Of a stretch of DNA of 64,000 bases, positions 34,332 through 43,443 are shown piece after piece. The stretch's first letter is position 1; each line of letters opens with the position of its first letter. Source of the DNA: UMGS755 sp045590535. GTDB taxonomy: Bacteria; Bacillota; Clostridia; UBA1381; UBA9506. Both the position numbers and the translations under genes were made by a program. The notes under the pieces were generated by a model, which did not search any database, had not been told where the DNA came from, and was given only the letters and a program-made list of their open reading frames with translations. The stretch lies in the NCBI GenBank assembly GCA_045590535.1, contig JAZNRE010000032.1, positions 1 through 64,000 of the forward strand, in the 5' to 3' direction.

Positions 34332-37199
34332 TCAATTGCCGCGGAAAATAATCACTAATTTTGCGCTATTTGCACTTCTGTAAACAAACACTCTGTTTGC
34401 TTCTGCGTTTCCGCTGCTTAAGTCTGTTGCATAGGGAATCACTTCACCAATTTCTGCATTGGTTGAAATGTTTTTCACGGTGCTACCATCCATGGTAACG
34501 GCAACAGTTGTTACACTGCCAGGAGCTCCGATGCTCTTTAACAAACCGGCATTACCCAGTGTAAGTTCTTCCCATGTTTCACCTTGTGTTAAGTAGTCAA
34601 GAGCAACCCGTAACTGTGTGCCATTATAGCTATAAACTGTACCGGCCATGTAGGAAACATCAGCATTGTCTTCTGTATATTTTCCACCTTCACGGATTTC
34701 CTTAGCATAGGAACCGCTCTTATCAACATAGTGAACTTTAGCACCCGTTATCAGCTGATGTGCACCAACTTTAACATATTGACTGCCACTGTAAATTTCA
34801 GAGGCAACTGCAACGATTTCAACATCGTCGATGATGTTTTGACTATCAGCTGCAACGCGGATAACATCACCTATGTTAACTGTATTAAAGAAATTGGTGT
34901 CGTCTTCAAGATAAACTCTTTCACCAAAAGAACCGTAAACGGTAATTTTGTCATAGTTTCCGTCGCTTGACTTTTTGGTAACAATACCGGGCAGATTGTT
35001 AGCCCAATCATTTGTCGTAATGGTTGCACCGCTTACATTGTAAACAATAACTAAAGATGGTGTGCCCGAGCTGTTTAAGTCAACTAACATCAAGTGATAT
35101 GTGGTGCCTGATGTTAAACCGGAGGATGTACCGTTCTTTAATGTATATTTGCTGTAATCGTTTAATTGATTATTTTCAGGCAACCACAGCACCTTTGTGT
35201 TGGAGTTCAAGGTGTAAATACCGGCAAGACCTATATAATTGGTTGTACACTTGATTGCTGTATCTAAACCAACATCATTAACCTTAAGTTCTGTATCGCT
35301 GGTGCCGCCAATCAAGATGTGAGAAACCGCTCCGTCTGTCAGGTAGTATTTAATGGGCTGATATACCTCGCCTACACCGGCACCAAAGTCTTTACTAGAG
35401 ATTGTGCGGGCATATTCGGCAGCCTTTGTCTCTAAAAGAGTTTTAATAGTTGAAAACTCTGTGTTTGTTTTATAGTTTCGGTTGTTAATTGAAACGGTGT
35501 CGGCCAAAGGATAATTATCAAAACCTCTGATAGCACCGCTATCTAAGTTAAGAACCTCTATGCGAAGGTCGGTATCAATACCGGTGCCCACATTTCGGAT
35601 TCGAGTCAGATAAGCATAGGAATAGTTAACCGATGCAGCCTGAATCTCATATTTAGCAATTCGGCCAAAAGCATCTAAATATATCTTTACATTAGAGCCA
35701 ACTTCAATGTCAGTACCGAAAGTTGCACCAGCCGCAAAAGTATAATCCTTAGAGTTAACTGTCAGCTTGCCTTCGCCACGAGTCATAGCAGAAACTCGAC
35801 CATTGAAAGGATCGGGACCGATTAAAACTTCAATGAAGTTCTCATTGGTGTCCCTATCTTTTGCAATAGACAAAATCTGATTCTTATTGATAGCTGAAAA
35901 GGCTGCTGTCTTGCCATTCTTTAAGATGCTAACTGTTTTGTTTCTGGCGTCATCATCAATGACCATAGATGTAACGGCCGTACCATCATCTAAATATACT
36001 GTCTTGCTGGTTCGGCTGACGGATGTTACCTGATAATTTTTGTAGGCTGAAATGAAAACAACATCAGCTGCACCGCCGACGCCGCTTGTTGACAGGAGGC
36101 GAATGGTACCGGAATTGTTGATGTTATCATCAACTAATGTTTTAAAGCTGCTACCGGACAAACTGCCATTATATATGATCTTAGCATCCGAAGCAACAAC
36201 AATTTTATCTTGGTCGCCGTCTTCATCTTCACAGATTAAAGAGGTATTGCTTTCTGCCTCGACAACATCATCTAAATTAACAACAATCTCGTCGTTTTTG
36301 CCTCTTTGTTCAATAATGCTTGTTAAGACTTGCCGGTCTACAGCCATTTCGTCTTTATAATAAGCAATGACCATCTTACCAAGCAGCGAACGCAGGTCGT
36401 CTTTGTTTGCCAGGTTTTCACCGTTATAAATGACGGTTTGACCATCATTCTGTTTAATCTTAATCTGATATTTAGTCAGTGTTGATAAAGAAGCTTCAAC
36501 AGATGCACCATAAACAGCAACAACCTGACCTTTAACCTCTACCTGTTGTTCAGACTCAACAGCGGTGGGGTCATCGGTAATTTCAGACAGCTTAACGCCC
36601 ATCATGTTATCAACCAATTTTGCAATGGTACCGCGTTTTGCAGGTTCATCGAAAACGCCATCAATAATATTTTTTGTAAAGCCATAGCTGTTGGCAACTT
36701 TTCTGTAACCGGTAGGATAACCGCCATTTTTCATAGCTGCTTCACCCAGTTTGTCATATTTGGCACAAACTGTCATTTTAATGGCCTGATCATATGTAAC
36801 CGCTTCGCCGGGCTTAAAGGTTCCATCATCAAAACCGTTAATGATTTTTAAATCAAAAGCTGTTTTAATGGCACCGGCAGCCCAGTGTTCAGGAGCAACA
36901 TCGGGGAACCCGGTTTCTGTAACAGCTGACTCTGCCATGCTGGAAAGACCAATGGAATAAATAATCATTTTACAAAATTCTGCACGGGTAATGGTTGCTT
37001 CGGGTCTGAATGTAAATGTGCCATTCTCTTCCTCATAACCATTGATAATGCCACGAGCTACTAAGCTTTGTATGGAAGCATAGTATTGGTAATTTTCAGG
37101 GACATCAGTGAAGTCCGCTGCCATAGCTGTGGGCACTGCCAATGAAAGCAACATTGCCAACGCAAGCAAAAGTGACAAAAGTCTTTTTGTTTTCTTCAT
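34332..37199 (-). CDS. Secreted S-layer homology (SLH) domain protein
   Basis: A 955-aa exported protein. It has a signal peptide (residues 1-27: KKTKR, a hydrophobic core, cleavage after AMA). Three SLH repeats follow: about 30-80 (FTDVPENYQYYASIQSL...ITRAEF), about 97-145 (FPDVAPEHWAAGAIKTA...GFDDGTFKPG) and a divergent one at about 150-200. SLH domains bind pyruvylated secondary cell wall polymer. The remaining 750 residues are beta-rich, low in Cys and not recognised; they may form the surface layer. It is monocistronic with its own promoter and terminator, consistent with a major surface protein. Confidence 0.9.
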   Translation of the reverse strand: MKKTKRLLSLLLALAMLLSLAVPTAMAADFTDVPENYQYYASIQSLVARGIINGYEEENGTFTFRPEATITRAEFCKMIIYSIGLSSMAESAVTETGFPDVAPEHWAAGAIKTAFDLKIINGFDDGTFKPGEAVTYDQAIKMTVCAKYDKLGEAAMKNGGYPTGYRKVANSYGFTKNIIDGVFDEPAKRGTIAKLVDNMMGVKLSEITDDPTAVESEQQVEVKGQVVAVYGASVEASLSTLTKYQIKIKQNDGQTVIYNGENLANKDDLRSLLGKMVIAYYKDEMAVDRQVLTSIIEQRGKNDEIVVNLDDVVEAESNTSLICEDEDGDQDKIVVASDAKIIYNGSLSGSSFKTLVDDNINNSGTIRLLSTSGVGGAADVVFISAYKNYQVTSVSRTSKTVYLDDGTAVTSMVIDDDARNKTVSILKNGKTAAFSAINKNQILSIAKDRDTNENFIEVLIGPDPFNGRVSAMTRGEGKLTVNSKDYTFAAGATFGTDIEVGSNVKIYLDAFGRIAKYEIQAASVNYSYAYLTRIRNVGTGIDTDLRIEVLNLDSGAIRGFDNYPLADTVSINNRNYKTNTEFSTIKTLLETKAAEYARTISSKDFGAGVGEVYQPIKYYLTDGAVSHILIGGTSDTELKVNDVGLDTAIKCTTNYIGLAGIYTLNSNTKVLWLPENNQLNDYSKYTLKNGTSSGLTSGTTYHLMLVDLNSSGTPSLVIVYNVSGATITTNDWANNLPGIVTKKSSDGNYDKITVYGSFGERVYLEDDTNFFNTVNIGDVIRVAADSQNIIDDVEIVAVASEIYSGSQYVKVGAHQLITGAKVHYVDKSGSYAKEIREGGKYTEDNADVSYMAGTVYSYNGTQLRVALDYLTQGETWEELTLGNAGLLKSIGAPGSVTTVAVTMDGSTVKNISTNAEIGEVIPYATDLSSGNAEANRVFVYRSANSAKLVIIFRGN

Positions 37200-37262
37200 G
37201 TCTTACCCTCCATTTTTTATTTGTTAATTTGGCATAAAACTGGCGTAAAACCACTTTTATTC

Positions 37263-37291
37263 ATTGTATCATATGAATAATAAAAGGTCAA
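37263..37291 (-). promoter_or_regulatory. SigA promoter of the SLH gene
   Basis: On the minus strand TTGACC (37286-37291), a 17-nt spacer and TACAAT (37263-37268), with a 60-nt leader and a GGAGGG ribosome site. Confidence 0.8.
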
Positions 37292-37332
37292 TTCCAAATA
37301 TTTTACTTTTTTGTTACAGCTTGGCTACGACA

Positions 37333-38931
37333 TTAGGACAAAAACCAGCCTTCAATGCCATAAAAAACATCTGTAGCAGAAGGAATGATGCTGCCCTTTA
37401 CCCTGCCATCAAGCACCAGCTGTTCATATTCAAAATAAAGACTCACAAGAGGCATGGCAGCGTTAACCGCATAGCAAAGTTCGTGAAACAGTTCTTGCTT
37501 TTGACCTTCCCCTTCGGCTAAAACCAATGCATTTAAAGTCTGGTCAATGTGCTCGTTTGAGATGCCACAAAAATTCTCATCTGTCTTTAATAGAAAGGAT
37601 AAATCATAATTTTCAGAAAGTTCTATCTCACCGATAAACAGGTCAAAATCACCGTCAGCAATCCGCACCTCATAATCGGCAAAGGGAACAGCCGTTACAG
37701 TTGCAGGAATGCCCACTTCACGCAGCGAACGCCTAATTTCCTCTGCAACTTTCCGCCGGGTTTCGTTTTCCTCATTCACTAAAATTTCGGGGGCAAGATG
37801 TGTCAATTCGCCATAAACTTCTTTCGTGGGGGCGCTATTTTCAGATAATAGCCATCCATCATCTTTTAATAATTCCCTGACTTTCTCTAAATTAAAAGTT
37901 CTGTTCTCGCTTTGAGGCTGGCTCCAAAAAGAGTGTGGTGGCAAAGGCAAATCCGATGCTTCTGCATACTGCACCTTGCAATTGGTGATAACCTTGGCTC
38001 TATCAATGCCGTCAGCCAACGCTGTCCTTGTTAGTGCTGACAAGAATGCCGGTTTTTGATTGTTAATGCCCAAAAAGGTAAGGGCACCTCCGGAAACATC
38101 CACAGAAGACAAATTCCGCTTGGGTGTATACGCATCCAAGTTAATGACATCCGAAGGCAAAAGGTCTATTTGTAAATTCTCCAGCATGGAAACGGCTGTT
38201 GCCTCATCCTTAAGCAAAAAGACCTTGATGTTAGAAATATAAGGAATGAAGGATTTATGATAGTTTTCATTCACTGTCAAAAACATTTCCTTGCTTTTTT
38301 TATAGCTTTGCACCTTATAGCGTCCTGTTCCATTAGGCACATAAAATTCCGGCGCGGTTTGCAGGTCGGCTTTAGACATAATAGGAAAATGCAAAAGTGC
38401 AGGAAAATTGGCTACCGGCCAGCGCAAATGTATGGTCAGCGTCATGTTTTGACTGCTGTGTGAAGCAATGCAGGCAAGCTGTCGGCTATAGGCGCCCCCT
38501 GATGCTAAAAGAGCTGATAAGGTGGCCTCTGCATCGGCCGCCGTCAGTTTGGCACCGTTGTGAAAGCTCACATTATCCTTTAAATGAATGGTATATGTGA
38601 GACCATCGGGGGACACAGAATAGCCCTCACACAAAACCTTCTCTACCCGATGATTAGGCGTTGTGCAGAACAGACCGTCAAAAATCAGTTTTAAAACATG
38701 AAGATTGTTTTCACTTTGTGTGGTGATGGGGTTTAAGGGTTGCGCACCCGTCACAGCAAGCCGAAGAACGCCGCCTTTTTTCGGTGTTTCGTGATTATCC
38801 TCATATTCTACCACCTGCTTTGGCAAGCTGGAATTTTTCGGTTCTGCCGGCTGGCATCCCGACAAAAAAAACAGAAGGGCGGATAAAAGCAAGGCCGCCG
38901 GTTTAACACCGCTAAACCTTCTCTTTTTCAT
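37333..38931 (-). CDS. ABC-type peptide/solute-binding lipoprotein (SBP family 5)
   Basis: A 532-aa extracytoplasmic binding protein of the OppA/DppA family. The lipoprotein signal ends in FFLSGC, so Cys near residue 27 is the likely lipidated residue. The family start of the mature domain is KKGGVLRLAVTGAQPLNPITTQSENN, with the signature YTIHLKDNVSFHNGAKLTAADAEATL further on. The ATG at 38931 has GGGAG 8 nt upstream and is preferred to the GTG at 38940. No permease or ATPase genes are nearby, so it is an orphan component. Ligand unknown. Confidence 0.9.
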   Translation of the reverse strand: MKKRRFSGVKPAALLLSALLFFLSGCQPAEPKNSSLPKQVVEYEDNHETPKKGGVLRLAVTGAQPLNPITTQSENNLHVLKLIFDGLFCTTPNHRVEKVLCEGYSVSPDGLTYTIHLKDNVSFHNGAKLTAADAEATLSALLASGGAYSRQLACIASHSSQNMTLTIHLRWPVANFPALLHFPIMSKADLQTAPEFYVPNGTGRYKVQSYKKSKEMFLTVNENYHKSFIPYISNIKVFLLKDEATAVSMLENLQIDLLPSDVINLDAYTPKRNLSSVDVSGGALTFLGINNQKPAFLSALTRTALADGIDRAKVITNCKVQYAEASDLPLPPHSFWSQPQSENRTFNLEKVRELLKDDGWLLSENSAPTKEVYGELTHLAPEILVNEENETRRKVAEEIRRSLREVGIPATVTAVPFADYEVRIADGDFDLFIGEIELSENYDLSFLLKTDENFCGISNEHIDQTLNALVLAEGEGQKQELFHELCYAVNAAMPLVSLYFEYEQLVLDGRVKGSIIPSATDVFYGIEGWFLS

Positions 38932-38951
38932 TGGATCCACTCCCTTCTGTT

Positions 38952-38980
38952 ACAATATCCTTATGATTTCGCTGTAACAA
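38952..38980 (-). promoter_or_regulatory. Possible promoter of the solute-binding protein gene
   Basis: On the minus strand TTGTTA (38975-38980), a 17-nt spacer and TATTGT (38952-38957). The -10 box is poor, so transcription from proS is also possible. Confidence 0.35.
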
Positions 38981-38987
38981 GCCGTCT

Positions 38988-39368
38988 TTATTCTACATAG
39001 TCCTCATATTGCGGCGGATTGCAAATGGGACACTGCCGCAATTGAATTTGTTTCACCATATCCCAAGAAATTGAGCTGTATTGCACATCCAGCAATTCAG
39101 GACAGTTTTCTAAATGATAGGCAGCATCCATAGCCCAGAAAACCTCGGGTGCCTCTTCATCGCTCACAACATCTTTATTAGAAGACGGTGCCAATGTTAC
39201 GATGGGCTCTGAAGCCTCGGGTTCTTCGGTTGCAGGTGCCTCTGTCACAAGATCCGGCTGTGCTTTTTCTGTGCCAACACCGGCAGGATCATAGCTTGGT
39301 TTTTTGCTGCAGGCAGACATTGAAAACACCAGCACAGTAGACAGCACAAATAATAAAATTCGTTTCAT
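38988..39368 (-). CDS. Small lipoprotein with C-terminal zinc-ribbon-like motif
   Basis: A 126-aa predicted lipoprotein. It has MKRILLFVLSTVLVFSMSAC with lipobox SMSAC, then an acidic, Pro/Thr/Ala-rich linker. The C-terminal domain YHLENCPEL...RQCPICNPP has the H-x3-C ... C-x2-C pattern. That pattern resembles the Ada-type metal-binding module found at the end of many secreted proteins. Function unknown. The ATG at 39368 follows GGAG and lies 4 nt after the proS stop. The open frame runs 55 codons further upstream, but only inside proS. Confidence 0.78.
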   Translation of the reverse strand: MKRILLFVLSTVLVFSMSACSKKPSYDPAGVGTEKAQPDLVTEAPATEEPEASEPIVTLAPSSNKDVVSDEEAPEVFWAMDAAYHLENCPELLDVQYSSISWDMVKQIQLRQCPICNPPQYEDYVE

Positions 39369-39372
39369 AATT

Positions 39373-41091
39373 TTATTTCTCCTCAAACTCAAGTTGGGCA
39401 CGGATCCAGTCCACGGCCTTTTGAATCGCCTCTTCTGCAGGCAAATCGGTGCTTTCCGACTGAGAGCGCAATTTATATTCCACAACGCCCTCGCCAGCCA
39501 TTTTACCGGCTGTGATGCGCACAGGAATGCCAATTAAATCAGCGTCTTTAAATTTAACACCGGGGCGCTCATTGCGGTCATCTAACATAACCTCAATGCC
39601 CTGTGCCTTTAATTCGTTATACACTTTTTCAGCCAGCTGCATTTGCTCTTCATTGCTGCAATTTACCGGCACAACAACCGCCTGATAAGGCGCTGCGCTA
39701 ACGGGCCAGATAATGCCGTTTTCGTCATTATACTGTTCAATAACAGCCGCCAGTGTGCGGTTAACACCAATGCCGTAGCAGCCCATAATGGGTGTAGCCG
39801 CCTTACCATTTTCATCTAAATATGTGCAATCGAGAGCTGTGGTATATTTGGTGCCCAGTTTAAAGATGTGACCCACTTCAACGCCACGGGTGGTCTCCAC
39901 AGGTTGTCCGCAACGGGGACAAACATCACCATCGGTAATGGTGCGCAGATCAGCAACTTTTGCAGGTGTAAAGTCGGAAGCATTAACATTTTCATAGTGA
40001 TAATCCGTGTCGTTAGCACCCACAATATAGTTATACATTTCTGCAATTTCCAAATCGCAATATACCGGAACAGAAAGACCAATGGGGCCGGCAAAACCTA
40101 CGCGGGCACCTGTAACCTGTGTAACCACATCAGCTTCAGCTAAAGCCAAATCCTGCTCATTAACACCTAAGAGATTAGCCAGCTTGGTTTCGTTAACCTC
40201 TCTATCACCCCGAACCATAACCGCTACAGGCTCACCGGCAGCTACATAAATCAGTGTTTTGGCAAAATGCTTGCTGTCGGTACCTAAAAATTCTACCAAT
40301 TCTTCAATGGTGCCGGCCTTGGGGGTATGTATTTTATTCAGCTTTTTAGGCGCTTCAGGTGCCATCTTTTCAGGTACGCAAGCTGCCTTTTCGTCATTAG
40401 CTGCATAATTACAATGGGGACAGAAAGCAATAACAGCCTCACCGGATTCGGATTTAACCATAAATTCCTGTGAACCGGAGCCACCCATAGCACCGCTGTC
40501 GGCATCCACCACGATGTAATCAAGACCCAAACGGTCAAACACACGGCAATATGCCTTATACATTTGCTGATAGGATGCATCAAGTCCTGCCTCGTCACGG
40601 TCAAAGCTGTAAGCATCTTTCATGATAAACTCACGGGAACGCATAACACCAAAACGGGGGCGGCGCTCATCGCGATATTTAGTCTGAATCTGATACAATG
40701 TCAAAGGCAGTTGGCGATAGGACGAAACCTCACTTTTCACCGTTTGGGTGAAAATTTCTTCATGAGTGGGGCCTAAGCAAAAATCACGGTCATTCCGGTC
40801 TTTTAAACGGAACATTTCAGGACCAAACACATCCCAACGACCGGATTCCTGATAATATTCAGCAGGCAAAATGGCAGACATAAGAAGCTCCTGCGCACCG
40901 GCTGCATCCATTTCTTCACGAATAATCTGCTCCACCTTGTGCAGGGACTTAAGGCCCAATGGCAGATACGAATAAACGCCGGAGGCCAGCTTTCTCATAA
41001 GGCCTGCACGCAGCATCAGCTGATGGCTGACGGTTTCTGCCTCTGCCGGTGTTTCACGAAGTGTTTTAAACAACATTTTTGATACTTTCAT
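39373..41091 (-). CDS. proS: Prolyl-tRNA synthetase
   Basis: Charges tRNA-Pro. It is the bacterial-type class II enzyme with an inserted editing domain. It begins MKVSKMLFKTLRETPAEAE, matching other bacterial ProS. Motif 2 is in YRDERRPRFGVMRSREF, the INS editing domain spans about residues 220-400 and motif 3 is GCYGIGVNRTLAAV. I take ATG 41091 (572 aa); the frame extends to 41148 but the extra residues are unlike the family. GAAAGGA lies 12 nt upstream. The leader has a GACCCA/TGGGTC stem but no T-box. Confidence 0.96.
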   Translation of the reverse strand: MKVSKMLFKTLRETPAEAETVSHQLMLRAGLMRKLASGVYSYLPLGLKSLHKVEQIIREEMDAAGAQELLMSAILPAEYYQESGRWDVFGPEMFRLKDRNDRDFCLGPTHEEIFTQTVKSEVSSYRQLPLTLYQIQTKYRDERRPRFGVMRSREFIMKDAYSFDRDEAGLDASYQQMYKAYCRVFDRLGLDYIVVDADSGAMGGSGSQEFMVKSESGEAVIAFCPHCNYAANDEKAACVPEKMAPEAPKKLNKIHTPKAGTIEELVEFLGTDSKHFAKTLIYVAAGEPVAVMVRGDREVNETKLANLLGVNEQDLALAEADVVTQVTGARVGFAGPIGLSVPVYCDLEIAEMYNYIVGANDTDYHYENVNASDFTPAKVADLRTITDGDVCPRCGQPVETTRGVEVGHIFKLGTKYTTALDCTYLDENGKAATPIMGCYGIGVNRTLAAVIEQYNDENGIIWPVSAAPYQAVVVPVNCSNEEQMQLAEKVYNELKAQGIEVMLDDRNERPGVKFKDADLIGIPVRITAGKMAGEGVVEYKLRSQSESTDLPAEEAIQKAVDWIRAQLEFEEK

Positions 41092-41203
41092 TAACAATAT
41101 CAATCCTTTCAAAAACAGCTTGACCCAATGTTTGAAGCATGTCTGCATGGGTCATCTGTTCATTTTACGATAACAATATTATGTACATTAAACCTCATTA
41201 TAT

Positions 41204-41232
41204 ATAATAAACCTTAAAAGCTTCTCTGTCAA
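41204..41232 (-). promoter_or_regulatory. SigA promoter of proS
   Basis: On the minus strand TTGACA (41227-41232), a 17-nt spacer and TATTAT (41204-41209). It gives a leader of about 105 nt. Confidence 0.75.
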
Positions 41233-41251
41233 CACTTTTGCGGAAATTTAA

Positions 41252-41280
41252 TTGACAAAATTAGCGATTTCAGTTACAAT
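41252..41280 (+). promoter_or_regulatory. SigA promoter of the amidohydrolase gene
   Basis: TTGACA (41252-41257), a 17-nt spacer and TACAAT (41275-41280), divergent from the proS promoter and 28 nt before the start codon. Confidence 0.85.
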
Positions 41281-41308
41281 AAAATGGATATGAGCAAGGA
41301 GTGAGAAA

Positions 41309-42475
41309 ATGAAAATTATTAAAAATGCACACATTGTAACAATGGATGCAGCCGAATATGAAAACGGATATATTATTATAGATAACCAAACCATCAACTC
41401 CATTGGTCACATGGCTGATTTAACCGCAAAAGACGCTGACTTTGACGAGGCTTATGATGCAAAGGGCGCCATGGCCCTGCCCGGCTTTATCGATGCTCAC
41501 TGCCATGCCGGTCTATGGGAAGAAGGTGCCGGTGGCGAAGGCGATGACGGCAATGAAGATACCGACCCCATTTTGCCTCAGCTTCGTGCCATTGATGCCA
41601 TCAACCCCTTTGATGCTGCTTTTAAAGAAGCTTTGGAGGCTGGCGTCACCACCGTTGTAACTGGTCCCGGCAGTGCCAATGTTATTGGCGGCCAGTTTGC
41701 GGCTTTAAAAACAGACGGTCGCTGGGTGGATGAAATGATTGTAAAGGCACCGGTAGCTATGAAGGCTGCCCTGGGCGAAAATCCTAAAATGGTGTACGGC
41801 GGCAAAAAACAAGCCCCCACCACACGAATGGCCACCGCTTCCATTTTGCGTGAGGCGCTTTTTGAAGCAAAAGAATATGTGCGCCTGTGGGATGAATACA
41901 AAGAAAACCCGGAAAATGACCGCCCCGATTTTGATTTTAAAATGGAGGCACTTGCCCAGGTCATTCGCGGGGAATTACCTTTAAAAATTCATGTGCATCG
42001 TGCTGACGATATCGGCACAGCCATTCGCATTGGTGAAGAGTTTCAAATTGCCATTACATTAGAGCATTGCACAGAAGGCCATTTAATTTTGCCCCTCCTG
42101 GCTGAGAAAAAGCTGCCGATTATGTTAGGACCCACATTAGGCGGAAGAACAAAGCCTGAACTGCGCAATTTAAGCTTTGCTATTTATAAAGCCTTTGAAG
42201 ATGCCGGCATTCCCTTTGCCATCATCACCGACCACCCCGAAATTCCCTTAAACCGTCTTTATCTTTGCGCTGCTCTGGCGTGTCAAAGCGGGCTCTCCCC
42301 CATGAATGCCTTGGCGGCCATTACCATTCAGGCTGCCAAAAATGTTGGCCTCCATAACCGTGTGGGAAGTCTTGCCGTTGGCAAAGATGCTGACATTGTT
42401 ATCCATAGCGGTGCACTGTTTTCATTAGATGCAAAAATCGAAGCCGTCTTTTTAAACGGAAGCAGAAAATTTTAA
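41309..42475 (+). CDS. Metal-dependent amidohydrolase
   Basis: A 388-aa enzyme of the amidohydrolase superfamily (imidazolonepropionase-like branch). Metal ligands are visible: DAHCH near residue 64, His in KIHVHRADD, His in LEHCTEGH and Asp in IITDHPE. The C-terminal GSLAVGKDADIVI is the usual end of the composite beta domain. Substrate unknown; similar proteins hydrolyse cyclic amides or isoaspartyl bonds. A GAGCAAGGAG ribosome site precedes the ATG. It is monocistronic with its own promoter and terminator. Confidence 0.9.
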   Translation: MKIIKNAHIVTMDAAEYENGYIIIDNQTINSIGHMADLTAKDADFDEAYDAKGAMALPGFIDAHCHAGLWEEGAGGEGDDGNEDTDPILPQLRAIDAINPFDAAFKEALEAGVTTVVTGPGSANVIGGQFAALKTDGRWVDEMIVKAPVAMKAALGENPKMVYGGKKQAPTTRMATASILREALFEAKEYVRLWDEYKENPENDRPDFDFKMEALAQVIRGELPLKIHVHRADDIGTAIRIGEEFQIAITLEHCTEGHLILPLLAEKKLPIMLGPTLGGRTKPELRNLSFAIYKAFEDAGIPFAIITDHPEIPLNRLYLCAALACQSGLSPMNALAAITIQAAKNVGLHNRVGSLAVGKDADIVIHSGALFSLDAKIEAVFLNGSRKF

Positions 42476-42505
42476 CACATAAAATCCCGGTTTTTGTCAC
42501 AAAAT

Positions 42506-42555
42506 AAGGTTTTGTCGAAAAGTTACCCCTATTCGACAAAACCTTTTCTTTTTTT
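42506..42555 (+). terminator. Terminator of the amidohydrolase gene
   Basis: A 14-bp perfect stem (42506-42519 with 42532-42545; AAGGTTTTGTCGAA and complement) followed by a T-rich run. Confidence 0.92.
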
Positions 42556-42559
42556 ATGA

Positions 42560-42584
42560 AGGAAATTGGACAGGTCCGACGAAT
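42560..42584 (+). promoter_or_regulatory. SigH-type promoter of the spoIIA operon
   Basis: AGGAAAT (42560-42566), a 14-nt gap and GAAT (42581-42584) match the SigH pattern, with the same spacing as the Bacillus spoVG promoter. spoIIA is known to be SigH-dependent in Bacillus. No SigA promoter is visible here. Confidence 0.65.
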
Positions 42585-42643
42585 ATATAAGGGTGCCAAA
42601 ATCACAGGCACAAAATTTTTACATTTTGAAAGGAGAAAATGTT

Positions 42644-42988
42644 TTGCAAATTACACTAAAGCTATGTCACAAAACATTGATTGTCAAGTTAATCGGTGAG
42701 CTGGACCACCACGAAGCCGAACCCACACGAATGGTGATCGAAAGAACCATTGCCGAACGGGATGCTAAAAACCTGATTTTTGATTTTTCTGACCTCTCTT
42801 TTATGGATAGTTCCGGCATTGGCATGATTATTGGACGCTATAAACTCATTCACTCTTTAGGCGGTCAGGTGGCACTGGTTTGCACAAAGCCGCAAACCGA
42901 ACGCTTAATCACCATGTCCGGCCTGAAAAAACTCATGACCGTTTATCCCGGCGTTGAAAACGCGCTGAAAGATTTAAAGGAGGCGTGA
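42644..42988 (+). CDS. spoIIAA: Anti-sigma F factor antagonist SpoIIAA
   Basis: The STAS-domain anti-anti-sigma factor that frees SigF in the forespore when dephosphorylated. It has 114 aa with the phosphorylation site FMDSSGIGMIIGRYK; the second serine (about residue 57) matches Ser58 of Bacillus. The start is TTG at 42644 after AAAGGAGA. The nearby ATG is out of frame and the upstream frame overlaps the promoter. It is first in the three-gene operon. Confidence 0.95.
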   Translation: MQITLKLCHKTLIVKLIGELDHHEAEPTRMVIERTIAERDAKNLIFDFSDLSFMDSSGIGMIIGRYKLIHSLGGQVALVCTKPQTERLITMSGLKKLMTVYPGVENALKDLKEA

Positions 42989-42990
42989 AC

Positions 42991-43428
42991 ATGGAAAACA
43001 AAATGAATTTAAGTTTTTTAAGCAAATCAGCAAACGAGAGTTTTGCCCGTGCCGCCGTATCCGCTTTTGTGGCGCAGCTTGACCCAACTTTAGAAGAGCT
43101 GGCTGATATTAAAACAGCCGTGTCAGAGGCGGTCACAAACGCCATTGTTCATGGCTACGGTAACGGTAACGGAATTGTAACCATTGCCTGCACCTTGTCG
43201 CCGGATAAAACCGTGTCTCTCACTGTTTCTGATTCCGGCCATGGAATCCAAAATGTTGAACAGGCTCTAAAGCCAATGTACACCACTGCCGCTGATGACG
43301 AACGCTCCGGCATGGGTTTTACCGTGATGGAAACATTTATGGACAGTTTAGTTGTGCAATCTGAAATGGACAAAGGCACCACTGTCATCATGACAAAACA
43401 GATTGGCAGTGACAACACTCTCTCTTAA
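42991..43428 (+). CDS. spoIIAB: Anti-sigma F factor SpoIIAB
   Basis: The GHKL-type serine kinase and anti-sigma factor that binds SigF and phosphorylates SpoIIAA. It has 145 aa. The N box is VSEAVTNAIVHGY, the G1 box is VSDSGHGIQNV and the G2 region is ERSGMGFTVMETF. The ATG at 42991 has GGAGG 8 nt upstream; the GTG at 42985 overlaps the spoIIAA stop. It is coupled to both neighbours. Confidence 0.96.
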   Translation: MENKMNLSFLSKSANESFARAAVSAFVAQLDPTLEELADIKTAVSEAVTNAIVHGYGNGNGIVTIACTLSPDKTVSLTVSDSGHGIQNVEQALKPMYTTAADDERSGMGFTVMETFMDSLVVQSEMDKGTTVIMTKQIGSDNTLS

Positions 43429-43443
43429 AGGGAGGGATGCACT

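Noticed and set aside
39369..39533. Longer N-terminus for the small lipoprotein
   Set aside because: It runs backwards through the proS coding region; the internal ATG has the ribosome site and lipoprotein signal.
41092..41308. T-box leader upstream of proS
   Set aside because: The leader is short and has only a weak GACCCA/TGGGTC stem; no T-box core seen.
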